Shown one piece after another: positions 57,586 to 64,000 of a DNA stretch of 64,000 nucleotides. Every line of letters begins with the position of its first letter. Position 1 is the first letter of the stretch. Below the pieces are notes generated by a model. That model was not told the origin of the DNA. It saw nothing but the letters and a program-made list of their open reading frames with translations, and did not search any database. The position numbers were made by a program, and so were the translations under genes. The DNA is from JAFDBW01 sp963825575 (GTDB lineage Bacteria; Desulfobacterota; Desulfuromonadia; Desulfuromonadales; BM103): NCBI GenBank assembly GCA_963825575.1, contig CAWGUB010000021.1:1-64000 (forward strand). Direction: 5' to 3'.

Positions 57586-58227
57586 CTACTCAAGGGCTTC
57601 CTGTCCCGCAAGACAGGCTGCCTCAAGGAAACCGACCAGTTGTTCCAGTGCCTGAGATAGGTCATACGGGACATCGGGGATTCCCCGCAGGCTGGTCGAC
57701 AGACGTTTTGCCGATACCAGAGCATTGCGGTATTGATGAGAGGTTTTCTTCTCCGGTTGGTGGCTATGGTCTATGTCGCGAAACTGCCTGACAACTGACG
57801 GATGATTGCGCTCTTCTTCGATAACGGCCTGACGCAGTTCGCCGTATTCTGCCATGCTGAAGGGTTTTTCCTCGTCAGCCTGGCGCAGCAGGTCCACCGA
57901 GCGGTAGTCAGGTAAAGGACGCCCTTCCTTGCGTTCGAGAAGCCCCGGCTCCTTGCGTTCGAGAAAACGGTAAGCAAGCAGCAGCTTCTCTGCCGTCTTT
58001 CTGCGTATGCGGACCTCCCTGGTACAGTAATCCTCGAATGTCGTATAACCCCAATCGGCAAACTGGTTTTTGTTGCTGACCCGAGCCAGCCACTCTCCCA
58101 ACTCGACCCATGATGATTTGAATTGTCTGGCCGATGCGAGCACCCTGTAGCGCTCAGAATCCGGCGGCAGTTGCTGCATGAGCTGTTCGATATGTTGAGC
58201 ACCCTTGGTTTGAGCTGTTTCTTCCAT
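57586..58227 (-). CDS. uncharacterised helical protein with a DNA-binding-like motif
   Basis: 213 residues, not recognised. Nearly all predicted helix and charged. The segment WGYTTFEDYCTREVRIRRKT with RIRRKTAEKLLLAYRF resembles the helix-turn-helix of small phage and plasmid regulators (W-GY-x-x-FEEYC pattern), so DNA binding is a reasonable guess. Strong ribosome site AGGAGG ahead of the chosen ATG. Next to no functional partner. Confidence 0.65.
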   Translation of the reverse strand: MEETAQTKGAQHIEQLMQQLPPDSERYRVLASARQFKSSWVELGEWLARVSNKNQFADWGYTTFEDYCTREVRIRRKTAEKLLLAYRFLERKEPGLLERKEGRPLPDYRSVDLLRQADEEKPFSMAEYGELRQAVIEEERNHPSVVRQFRDIDHSHQPEKKTSHQYRNALVSAKRLSTSLRGIPDVPYDLSQALEQLVGFLEAACLAGQEALE

Positions 58228-58302
58228 GGTCGCCTCCTGACTGGAATGGGGCGGCATCATAGCACATGTGATCTGCGGCCGGAATGGTCAAGCCGTAATA
58301 TC

Positions 58303-58420
58303 AAACTTTTTTAACGCAAAGGTGCAAAGACGCTAAGAGAGTCATAAGTTTTTTGATCTTGATGTGTTCTCAGATGGTATTGTAGTCTTTGCGACTTGGC
58401 GTCTTTGCGTTAGAAAGTTT
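58303..58420. repeat. inverted-repeat element with AACGCAAAG arms
   Basis: Arms AAACTTTTTTAACGCAAAG (58303-58321) and CTTTGCGTTAGAAAGTTT (58403-58420) are inverted, with a second internal pair AAAGACGC/GCGTCTTT, spaced by about 80 bases. It lies upstream of the RlmI-like gene. Looks like a short intergenic repeat unit of the type common in Geobacter-like genomes. Confidence 0.65.
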
Positions 58421-58433
58421 GGAAGGTTTTTGT

Positions 58434-59654
58434 ATGTCTCAGGCTAAACATCCAACATGTATTGTCGGCCCTGAAACCGCACGCATGCTCAACCTTGGTC
58501 ATCCCTGGGTGATCGCCGACCGTTATACCAGCCAATGGCCGCAAGCGGGATGCGGCAGCCTCGTTGAATTGGTGACGGAAAAGGGCCACACTCTCGGGAC
58601 TGCCCTTTACGACCCAGGTGCTCGTATCGTAGCGCGACGCCTGTCTTCAGCGGTTATCGAAATCAATCAGGGATGGCTTGTGGCCTGCCTGGAGAGAGCC
58701 AGGAAGAGTCGAAGCCTGATCGATTTCGGGGATACCAACGTTGCCCGCCTGGTCAACGCCGAAGGTGATGGCCTGCCTGGTCTGACCGTAGATCAATACG
58801 CTGGTTACCTGATGATCCAATACTATACCCCGGCCTGGGAAAGATACCTGCCAACAATTGCATCTGCCCTGCAGGAAGTCTATGCGCCATTGGGCGTTTA
58901 TGCCAAGTTCCGGACGCAGGAGACCCGCAAGCTGGCGGCCGGCAAAAAACAGATGCCTGCGCAGGGCCGCCTGCTGGCAGGAACTGCTGCTCCTGACGAT
59001 CTCGCTGTTCGTGAAAACGGGCTCATCTACAGTGTCGACCTGGTCAAGGACCTGAATACGGGGCTGTTCCATGACCAACGGCGAAACAGACTGGACTTTC
59101 GTCGGCTCTCTGCAGGCTGCAGGGTGCTGAACCTGTTCGCATATACCGGCGCTTTTTCTGTCGCCGCCGCCGCTGGCGGCGCAATTCAGGTCACCAGCGT
59201 TGATGTTTCGGGGCGCTATCTTGATTGGGCACGCAGGAACTTTCGCCTCAACCAGATTGCCGCAGAAGAGCATGAATTTCTCACCGGGGACTGTTTTGCA
59301 GAACTCGATCGCTTGCTCAAGGCCGGACGCAGTTTCGACATTGTGCTCATGGACCCCCCCAGTTTCTCGACAACCAGCAAAAGCCGGTTTACGACCAGTG
59401 GCGGGACGGCGGAGCTGGTACAAAAAGCTCTCGGATTAATCGCTACAGGGGGGCTGTTGGTGACCTCTTCAAATTTACAGAAAATGCCCCTGGAATCTTA
59501 CCTGAAAGAATTGCGCAAAGGCAGTCTGGCGGCCGGACGTCAGCTTCAGGTCATCACGGTGGCCGGACAGGCTGAAGATTTCCCTTTTGTGACAGGCTTT
59601 CCAGAAGGGCGCTATCTCAAGTACGTGGTGTCAGTCGTGCAGGAAAAACTTTGA
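58434..59654 (+). CDS. RlmI-family 23S rRNA (cytosine-C5) methyltransferase
   Basis: 406 residues. A PUA domain at the N-terminus (HPWVIADRYTSQWP, GSLVELVTEKGHTLGTALYD), then the catalytic SAM fold with NLFAYTGAFSVAAAAGG (motif I), TSVDVSGRYLDWARRNF (motif II) and VLMDPPSFSTTSKSRF (motif IV). RlmI methylates a single cytosine of 23S rRNA; exact position inferred. ATG at 58434 preferred over the frame opening at 58389. Its last 24 bases overlap the convergent phosphodiesterase-like gene. Confidence 0.9.
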   Translation: MSQAKHPTCIVGPETARMLNLGHPWVIADRYTSQWPQAGCGSLVELVTEKGHTLGTALYDPGARIVARRLSSAVIEINQGWLVACLERARKSRSLIDFGDTNVARLVNAEGDGLPGLTVDQYAGYLMIQYYTPAWERYLPTIASALQEVYAPLGVYAKFRTQETRKLAAGKKQMPAQGRLLAGTAAPDDLAVRENGLIYSVDLVKDLNTGLFHDQRRNRLDFRRLSAGCRVLNLFAYTGAFSVAAAAGGAIQVTSVDVSGRYLDWARRNFRLNQIAAEEHEFLTGDCFAELDRLLKAGRSFDIVLMDPPSFSTTSKSRFTTSGGTAELVQKALGLIATGGLLVTSSNLQKMPLESYLKELRKGSLAAGRQLQVITVAGQAEDFPFVTGFPEGRYLKYVVSVVQEKL

Positions 59655-61412
59655 GTCGACCAGAGGCTGATTAAAAGTGTGCATGGGATCATTGACCGGA
59701 GGCCCTTTTTTCTCTGGAGGATCTTCACCTACCTGTGCTCGGAAGACGTCGTGATAGAGGAATTCGTAGCCTTGCAGGCGGTCTTTTGCCAGGACCGGAT
59801 GTCCGAGCGGCAGAATCAGGAAGGGTCGCGATTGTTCGCCACCGACCGAGCCATGCCCACCAACCTGGTCGTCGAAGCAGGCGATCCCTTCTTCGTCGAT
59901 TGCTCCGAACAGAACCAGGTCGCCGCAGTGGCGACCGAGGCCAAAACGATACAGTGCCTCGAGCGTGTCGTAGGGCGCCCCGTAGGGTCTCAGAAAGGCC
60001 AGCTCGTGCTGCTTGAAATGGGGATTCTCCGTCACACAGACCTGACCGTCTCGATGAAAAATCATTAGTTCACCGGCGCTCGCTCCACGAGCCAGAACGA
60101 ATCCGATTCCTTTATGTTTCTGCAAAAAACGTAGCAGCATTGGTTGCGCCTGTTCAACTTCCTGGTAGCTGAGTGGCCTGTCCGAACCGGTGATGTAAAG
60201 ATGGGCCAGGCTGCTTGAATAGGTGATGACCACGCCGCCTTCAGGGTCAATTCTCAGGGTTTCCGGCACCAGGTCTTGAATCTTGCGTTGGAAAAGATTT
60301 TTGGTCCGCCGATAGACGCGGTACCGCAAACTTTTCTCGCGGGCTTCCAGTTCATCCTGCAGGTAACCGATCTGTGCCCGGGCAAATTCGAGCGGACCGG
60401 CTGACACCGCAGCGGTCTGGTTCTCCCGCAGAAAGGCACTGACCGCATCGCCAAGAGTTGCCCCGAAGCGGTTCTGGAACGGATAGCCCGGGGTCTGGCC
60501 GTGGTCTGAGAGGATGACCAGCAGGTAGTCGGCCCCGGGGATATAATCGACTGCACGGATGATTTCACCGATGCGCCGGTCGATATAAACCAGGTTCTTC
60601 AGGGCGGGCCAGGATTCCGGGCCGAAATGGTGAGCGATTTCATCGTAGCCACTGTAGGTGGTGTAGATGCGCGGTGTTCCGGCATAGACTTCGGAAATCA
60701 CGCCGAAGGTCTGCATCTCGCGCAGGATGACATTGCAGAAAATACGTATCAGGGGGAAAAGTCCTTCTTGGGTGTGCCAGCGTCCTTTGCGCCGGTGATG
60801 CCATTCGTCTTTGCGATTGGCCCAATATTCGATAAACGTGGCGAAAAACATGCGGCATGTGCGCAGTGGGTTGACCATCATCAGCAGCAGGATTCGAAGG
60901 CCGCCCAGACGCCCGAAGAGAGTCTGGGGGTGTGGTGATGAGACGGTGAAGATGCTGCGTTCGGCATCGCCGTCGAGAATGTTCGAGTAGGACGCCCCTC
61001 CGGCCAGCAACCCCCGCTTGTCGCCGAAAAGCTCTTCCCGGAAGACCTGAACGTGGTCCGGGTCGTTGCATGAGATGACCTGCCCGGTCTCCTTGTTGAA
61101 CCAGCGAAAGGCCGGTATAGCGTAATCGCTGCCATAAAAATAGACCGATTGTGCCGCAGGGGTCGTGCTCGGCAGGCCGGCCTGGTACTCGACCAGCTTG
61201 TGGCCGCGCCGCAGGTAGCGTTCCAGATGTGGGAGGTAGCCGCGGTCCAGGGCCTGTTGCAGATAGGGGAAAGCCAAGCCGTCGATCTGAATGCCGACAA
61301 AACCTTTCGTCCGGCCGTGCGCGAGACGTTCCCGGCGTTCCTTGCGGAACGGGAACAGCTTGAGGCCGTAATAAAAGCCGGACAACCATCTGGTCAGAGC
61401 GCGAGGGGCCAT
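59631..61412 (-). CDS. alkaline-phosphatase-superfamily type I phosphodiesterase-like protein
   Basis: 593 residues. The metal-binding and nucleophile pattern is visible: GIQIDGLAFPYLQQ near the N-terminus, the Thr nucleophile in LPSTTPAAQSVYF, YSGYDEIAHHFGPES, LSDHGQTPGYPF and VGGHGSVGGEQSRPF. These match nucleotide pyrophosphatase/phosphodiesterase enzymes. No clear signal peptide; location uncertain. Start at 61412 (GAGGAG upstream) rather than 61436. Overlaps the tail of the RlmI-like gene. Confidence 0.87.
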   Translation of the reverse strand: MAPRALTRWLSGFYYGLKLFPFRKERRERLAHGRTKGFVGIQIDGLAFPYLQQALDRGYLPHLERYLRRGHKLVEYQAGLPSTTPAAQSVYFYGSDYAIPAFRWFNKETGQVISCNDPDHVQVFREELFGDKRGLLAGGASYSNILDGDAERSIFTVSSPHPQTLFGRLGGLRILLLMMVNPLRTCRMFFATFIEYWANRKDEWHHRRKGRWHTQEGLFPLIRIFCNVILREMQTFGVISEVYAGTPRIYTTYSGYDEIAHHFGPESWPALKNLVYIDRRIGEIIRAVDYIPGADYLLVILSDHGQTPGYPFQNRFGATLGDAVSAFLRENQTAAVSAGPLEFARAQIGYLQDELEAREKSLRYRVYRRTKNLFQRKIQDLVPETLRIDPEGGVVITYSSSLAHLYITGSDRPLSYQEVEQAQPMLLRFLQKHKGIGFVLARGASAGELMIFHRDGQVCVTENPHFKQHELAFLRPYGAPYDTLEALYRFGLGRHCGDLVLFGAIDEEGIACFDDQVGGHGSVGGEQSRPFLILPLGHPVLAKDRLQGYEFLYHDVFRAQVGEDPPEKKGPPVNDPMHTFNQPLVDSKFFLHD

Positions 61413-61511
61413 GGGCTGAATCTCCTCGGCGCCCATTATAGCAGATGAATTAAAAAGATTAATAATTAAAGGTTAGGGGCGGAGGATGAGGGCTGGGGGT
61501 TGGAGGCTGGC

Positions 61512-61559
61512 ATAATTAAAAGGCCAGGACACTTTTGAGTGCCCTGGCCTTTTAATTAT
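61512..61559. terminator. bidirectional terminator after cyclophilin
   Basis: Near-perfect 17-bp stem ATAATTAAAAGGCCAGG / CCTGGCCTTTTAATTAT with inner CAC/GTG pairs and T-runs on both strands, 20 bases from the cyclophilin stop. Confidence 0.88.
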
Positions 61560-61578
61560 GTTTTTTGCGCCTCTGTTT

Positions 61579-62097
61579 TTACCCCTCAACAGTGACCTTT
61601 GTGATGGTGATCGCTTCGGCGGGGACATCCTGGTGCATGCCGCTGTTCCCGGTTCTGACCTTGCGGATCGCCTCGACCGTCTCTATCCCGTCAGTTACCT
61701 TGCCGAATACAGCATAACCAAAACCCTGCGGCGTCGGTGCGGTATGGTTGAGGAAGTCGTTGTCGCCTACATTGATGAAGAACTGACTAGTAGCGCTGTC
61801 GACGACCTGGGTGCGGGCCATAGCGACTGTGCCGTGGACATTTTTCAGACCGTTGCCGGCTTCATTCTTGATCGGGGCCTTCTTGTTGGCCTTGTCACGC
61901 ATGTCTGTGGTGAGGCCTCCGCCCTGGATCATGAAGCCATCGATGACCCGGTGAAAGATAGTGCCTTCATAGAAGCCGTCGTTGGCATAATCGATAAAGT
62001 TGGCTACGGTGATCGGCGCGTTGACCGCGTCCAGCTCGAGGACGATATCACCCATGCTGGTTTCGATGCGTACGATCGGGTTAATTGTTTCGGACAT
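61579..62097 (-). CDS. ppiB: cyclophilin-type peptidyl-prolyl isomerase
   Basis: 172 residues. Cyclophilin catalytic pattern seen in FHRVIDGFMIQGG (Arg), GTVAMARTQVVDSATSQFFIN (Gln, Phe) and FGYAVFGKVTDG. No signal peptide, so cytoplasmic; speeds cis-trans proline isomerisation. AAGGAG lies eight bases before the ATG. Monocistronic with own terminator. Confidence 0.96.
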   Translation of the reverse strand: MSETINPIVRIETSMGDIVLELDAVNAPITVANFIDYANDGFYEGTIFHRVIDGFMIQGGGLTTDMRDKANKKAPIKNEAGNGLKNVHGTVAMARTQVVDSATSQFFINVGDNDFLNHTAPTPQGFGYAVFGKVTDGIETVEAIRKVRTGNSGMHQDVPAEAITITKVTVEG

Positions 62098-62206
62098 TTA
62101 TGAGTCTCCTTCGTAATGTGATTGGGCAGGCAGATATAGCACGTGATGCATGCGGGGGCAAGACGGGTTGTCGACAGAAAACCCGTACCAATAAACTGGA
62201 CGTCGT

Positions 62207-63292
62207 CTATTCTTCGAACGCTGCCGGTTCGAGACGTTCTCCCGCATCGCCCTCATCCACCCAGGCTTTCATCAGTGTGTAGCAGACTGCCAGCAGCACC
62301 GGGCCGATGAAGAGTCCGATTATGCCAAAGGCGATCAGGCCGCCGATAACCCCGGCAAAGATCAGCAGGAGAGGCAGGTTGGCGTTGCGACGGATCAGGA
62401 TCGGGCGCATAAAGCCGTCCATGCTCATGACAAAAATCGACCAGACCGTGAAGGCGATCCCCCAGCCCATGCTGCCTTTCCAGAACAGCCAGATGGCCGT
62501 GGGAATCAGGATCGGCCCGGCACCAATCTGGGCAATGGTCAGCATGAAGATGACCGCCGTCAGCAGTGAGGCATAGGGGACTCCGACCGTCGCAAGGCCA
62601 ATCCCGGCCAGGATCGACTGGGCCAGGGCAGTGACCACGACACCCTGGGCGACGGCACGGACCGACTTGGCCGCCAGGATCGCGGAATTCTCGCCGCGCT
62701 CATTGGCAATCCGATGGGCCAGTCGGCGGACCATGTCTGCCGCCTCTTCACCATTCATGTAAAGCAGTGCCGAGAAGATCAAGGTCAGGATAAAATGGAT
62801 CAGCATCATGCCGAAGCCGCCGGCCTGGCTGACCAGCCATCCGGCAACATTCTTGATGTATGGAGAGAGACGTTTGGCGAATTCGCCCGGCTCGGCGTCG
62901 GCGGCCTTTTGCCAGGCTTCAGCGGCCGAGTCGCCAACCAGCGGTATCCGTTCGACCCAGTCCGGGGGTGCCGGAACCGTGAATGTCGCGAGCTGCTTGC
63001 CGAGGGCGCCTATCTGGGGTGCATTCTCTACGATGGTGCCGACGGCGAGAGAGAAGGGAATTACGAAGACCAGGACCAGGAGACCAATAATTACGATCAC
63101 TGCGGCACGACGACTGCGAACCTTCTCCTCTACCATCAGTAACAGCGGCCAGGTGGCAATAACGATCATGCTGGCCCAGATCAGCGCCGGCAGGAATGGC
63201 TTCAGGATCCAGAAACTGGCCACCAGCAGGGCACCGATGAGGGCGATGACCAGGATGTTCCTGACCAGGTCGTTTTCATGTGATTCGTTCAT
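62207..63292 (-). CDS. AI-2E/PerM family membrane transporter
   Basis: 361 residues, seven or eight membrane helices (ILVIALIGALLVASFWILKP and ILKPFLPALIWASMIVIA at the start; VIGGLIAFGIIGLFIGPVLL near the end). The family includes TqsA (autoinducer-2 exporter) and PerM; the substrate here is unknown. Start set at the ATG at 63292; the frame open to 63442 gives an unlikely cytosolic leader. Confidence 0.88.
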   Translation of the reverse strand: MNESHENDLVRNILVIALIGALLVASFWILKPFLPALIWASMIVIATWPLLLMVEEKVRSRRAAVIVIIGLLVLVFVIPFSLAVGTIVENAPQIGALGKQLATFTVPAPPDWVERIPLVGDSAAEAWQKAADAEPGEFAKRLSPYIKNVAGWLVSQAGGFGMMLIHFILTLIFSALLYMNGEEAADMVRRLAHRIANERGENSAILAAKSVRAVAQGVVVTALAQSILAGIGLATVGVPYASLLTAVIFMLTIAQIGAGPILIPTAIWLFWKGSMGWGIAFTVWSIFVMSMDGFMRPILIRRNANLPLLLIFAGVIGGLIAFGIIGLFIGPVLLAVCYTLMKAWVDEGDAGERLEPAAFEE

Positions 63293-63380
63293 GTCTGTCC
63301 CCGTAACTTGTGCTGAAGATGGGCCGTCACCCGGGATTGTGGCATAAAACAGATTTGATTGCACCCGTGATTTAAGGGTG

Positions 63381-63563
63381 TTAGAGGGTCTTCGGTTGGC
63401 AGACGGCTTCCGGAAGATCAGCTTTTGCGCCGCATTTGGCACAGGAGACGGTCGGGTTTTTGGACTGTTGATCGTACTCCATCATCATGCTGTTCTTATA
63501 TAGTTTGCACATGTGCTTGGGATGTTTCTCAGGTTTCCAGCAGTCATTGTCTTTCTTTGCCAT
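63381..63563 (-). CDS. small Cys-rich protein, possible zinc binder
   Basis: 60 residues with five cysteines: C8, C19, and a CxxC at 41/44 (SCAKCGAKA), then C55. The CxxC and flanking Cys suggest a single zinc-ribbon site. GAAAGGAAG upstream of the ATG is a good ribosome site. Charged, soluble, unknown role. It may share a transcript with the DUF3617-like gene upstream (32-base gap). Confidence 0.75.
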   Translation of the reverse strand: MAKKDNDCWKPEKHPKHMCKLYKNSMMMEYDQQSKNPTVSCAKCGAKADLPEAVCQPKTL

Positions 63564-63594
63564 GGTTTCTTCCTTTCCTTGCGCCAGGCAGGCA

Positions 63595-63996
63595 TCAATT
63601 ACATTGACCGATGCGCTTGCCGGTCATTTTCTGGGTCATTTCAGAGGGCATCTGGCTGCCATTTGTGACTACCATACCCTCGAAGCTGTCGCCGTGATAG
63701 GTGATTTTGCCCTGACTGTCCATCGTCCCTCCACCGGACTCGCACCTGACCTGCCACGTAACGACGTTGCCATCGATCGATTGGTCTACGACCTGACATT
63801 TACTGTTCTCCTGCTGGGCCTGCGGAACAAGCTCTTCGGCGGTGATGCATTGGGTGTGCTTGGTTGCCGGCATGGTAAAAGCCATTCCGGGCATTTCCAG
63901 GATCGAAGTGATTTCCCAACGACCGGGCTGCATGTCTGGCGCAGCGAAGGAGAGGCCCGGGAGGATTGTCAGGAGCACACAGATAATCACATACAA
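63595..63996 (-). CDS. DUF3617-like secreted protein, 5' end uncertain at window edge
   Basis: At least 133 residues. A signal-peptide-like start (VIICVLLTILPGLSFA) is followed by MQPGRWEITSILEMPGM, paired Cys in QCITAEELVPQ and ENSKCQVVDQ, and GKITYHGDSFEGMVV. This is the DUF3617 pattern of small periplasmic proteins. The first codon here is TTG at 63996, four bases from the window end, so the true start may lie beyond. Confidence 0.82.
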   Translation of the reverse strand: MYVIICVLLTILPGLSFAAPDMQPGRWEITSILEMPGMAFTMPATKHTQCITAEELVPQAQQENSKCQVVDQSIDGNVVTWQVRCESGGGTMDSQGKITYHGDSFEGMVVTNGSQMPSEMTQKMTGKRIGQCN

Positions 63997-64000
63997 GGCA

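Overview
The window looks like a chromosomal segment of a Desulfuromonadales/Geobacterales-type bacterium (Desulfobacterota, formerly Deltaproteobacteria). This is inferred from gene content: a YebC-RuvC-RuvA-RuvB block, an NtrY/NtrX-like two-component pair, LpxC and BamD (diderm envelope), QueH, bacteriohemerythrin, a Geobacter-type CoA-transferase, DUF362-ferredoxin, a CIRCE-controlled rpoH, and a selenobiotic peptide plus radical SAM maturase. No phage, conjugative or CRISPR locus is visible.

Layout. 1-2.7 kb: 3' part of a 23S rRNA gene, 5S rRNA and terminator. 2.7-19.4 kb, almost all minus strand: NtrX/NtrC-like regulator and NtrY-like kinase, LpxC, UbiB, phasin-like protein, patatin, DUF2905, QueH, a large unrecognised protein, RuvBAC, YebC, a cytidylate-kinase-like/BON fusion, GlpX. 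19.5-22.8 kb, plus strand: periplasmic rhodanese, GDPD (frameshifted), MidA-like methyltransferase, Nfu-type scaffold. 23.3-26.9 kb, minus: hemerythrin, WHy lipoprotein, DUF362-ferredoxin, YjbQ, lipase-like hydrolase. 27-28.7 kb, plus: tyrosine recombinase XerC and a 2-Cys peroxiredoxin. 29.5-31.5 kb, minus: radical SAM/SPASM maturase and, hidden by in-frame UGA codons, its selenopeptide substrate. 31.7-44.7 kb, minus: five secreted DUF11-type surface proteins, one ending in a beta-barrel, behind a probable c-di-GMP-I (GEMM) riboswitch and terminator. 44.8-48.5 kb, minus: CoA-transferase with five frameshifts, BamD, RpoH with CIRCE. 48.7-50.7 kb, plus: small lipoprotein, FluC/CrcB, DUF190, TerB, MnmM-like methyltransferase. 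50.8-56 kb, minus: LolCDE-like ABC exporter with LolA-like and outer-membrane partners. 56.6-64 kb: methyltransferases, phosphodiesterase-like protein, cyclophilin, AI-2E permease and small proteins.

The strongest discoveries are: (1) a 107-residue reading frame at 31194-31517 with two in-frame UGA codons in identical SG-U-GGK contexts, each followed at 14-15 nt by a perfect stem with a 5-nt loop carrying GU, next to its SPASM maturase and separated from it by an intrinsic terminator; (2) a riboswitch-terminator leader in front of a 12-kb surface-protein operon; (3) a three-copy dispersed palindromic element of about 450 bp. Several genes carry single-base frameshifts, nearly all explainable as one extra base. 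Sequencing or assembly error is likely, so those genes may be intact in the organism.
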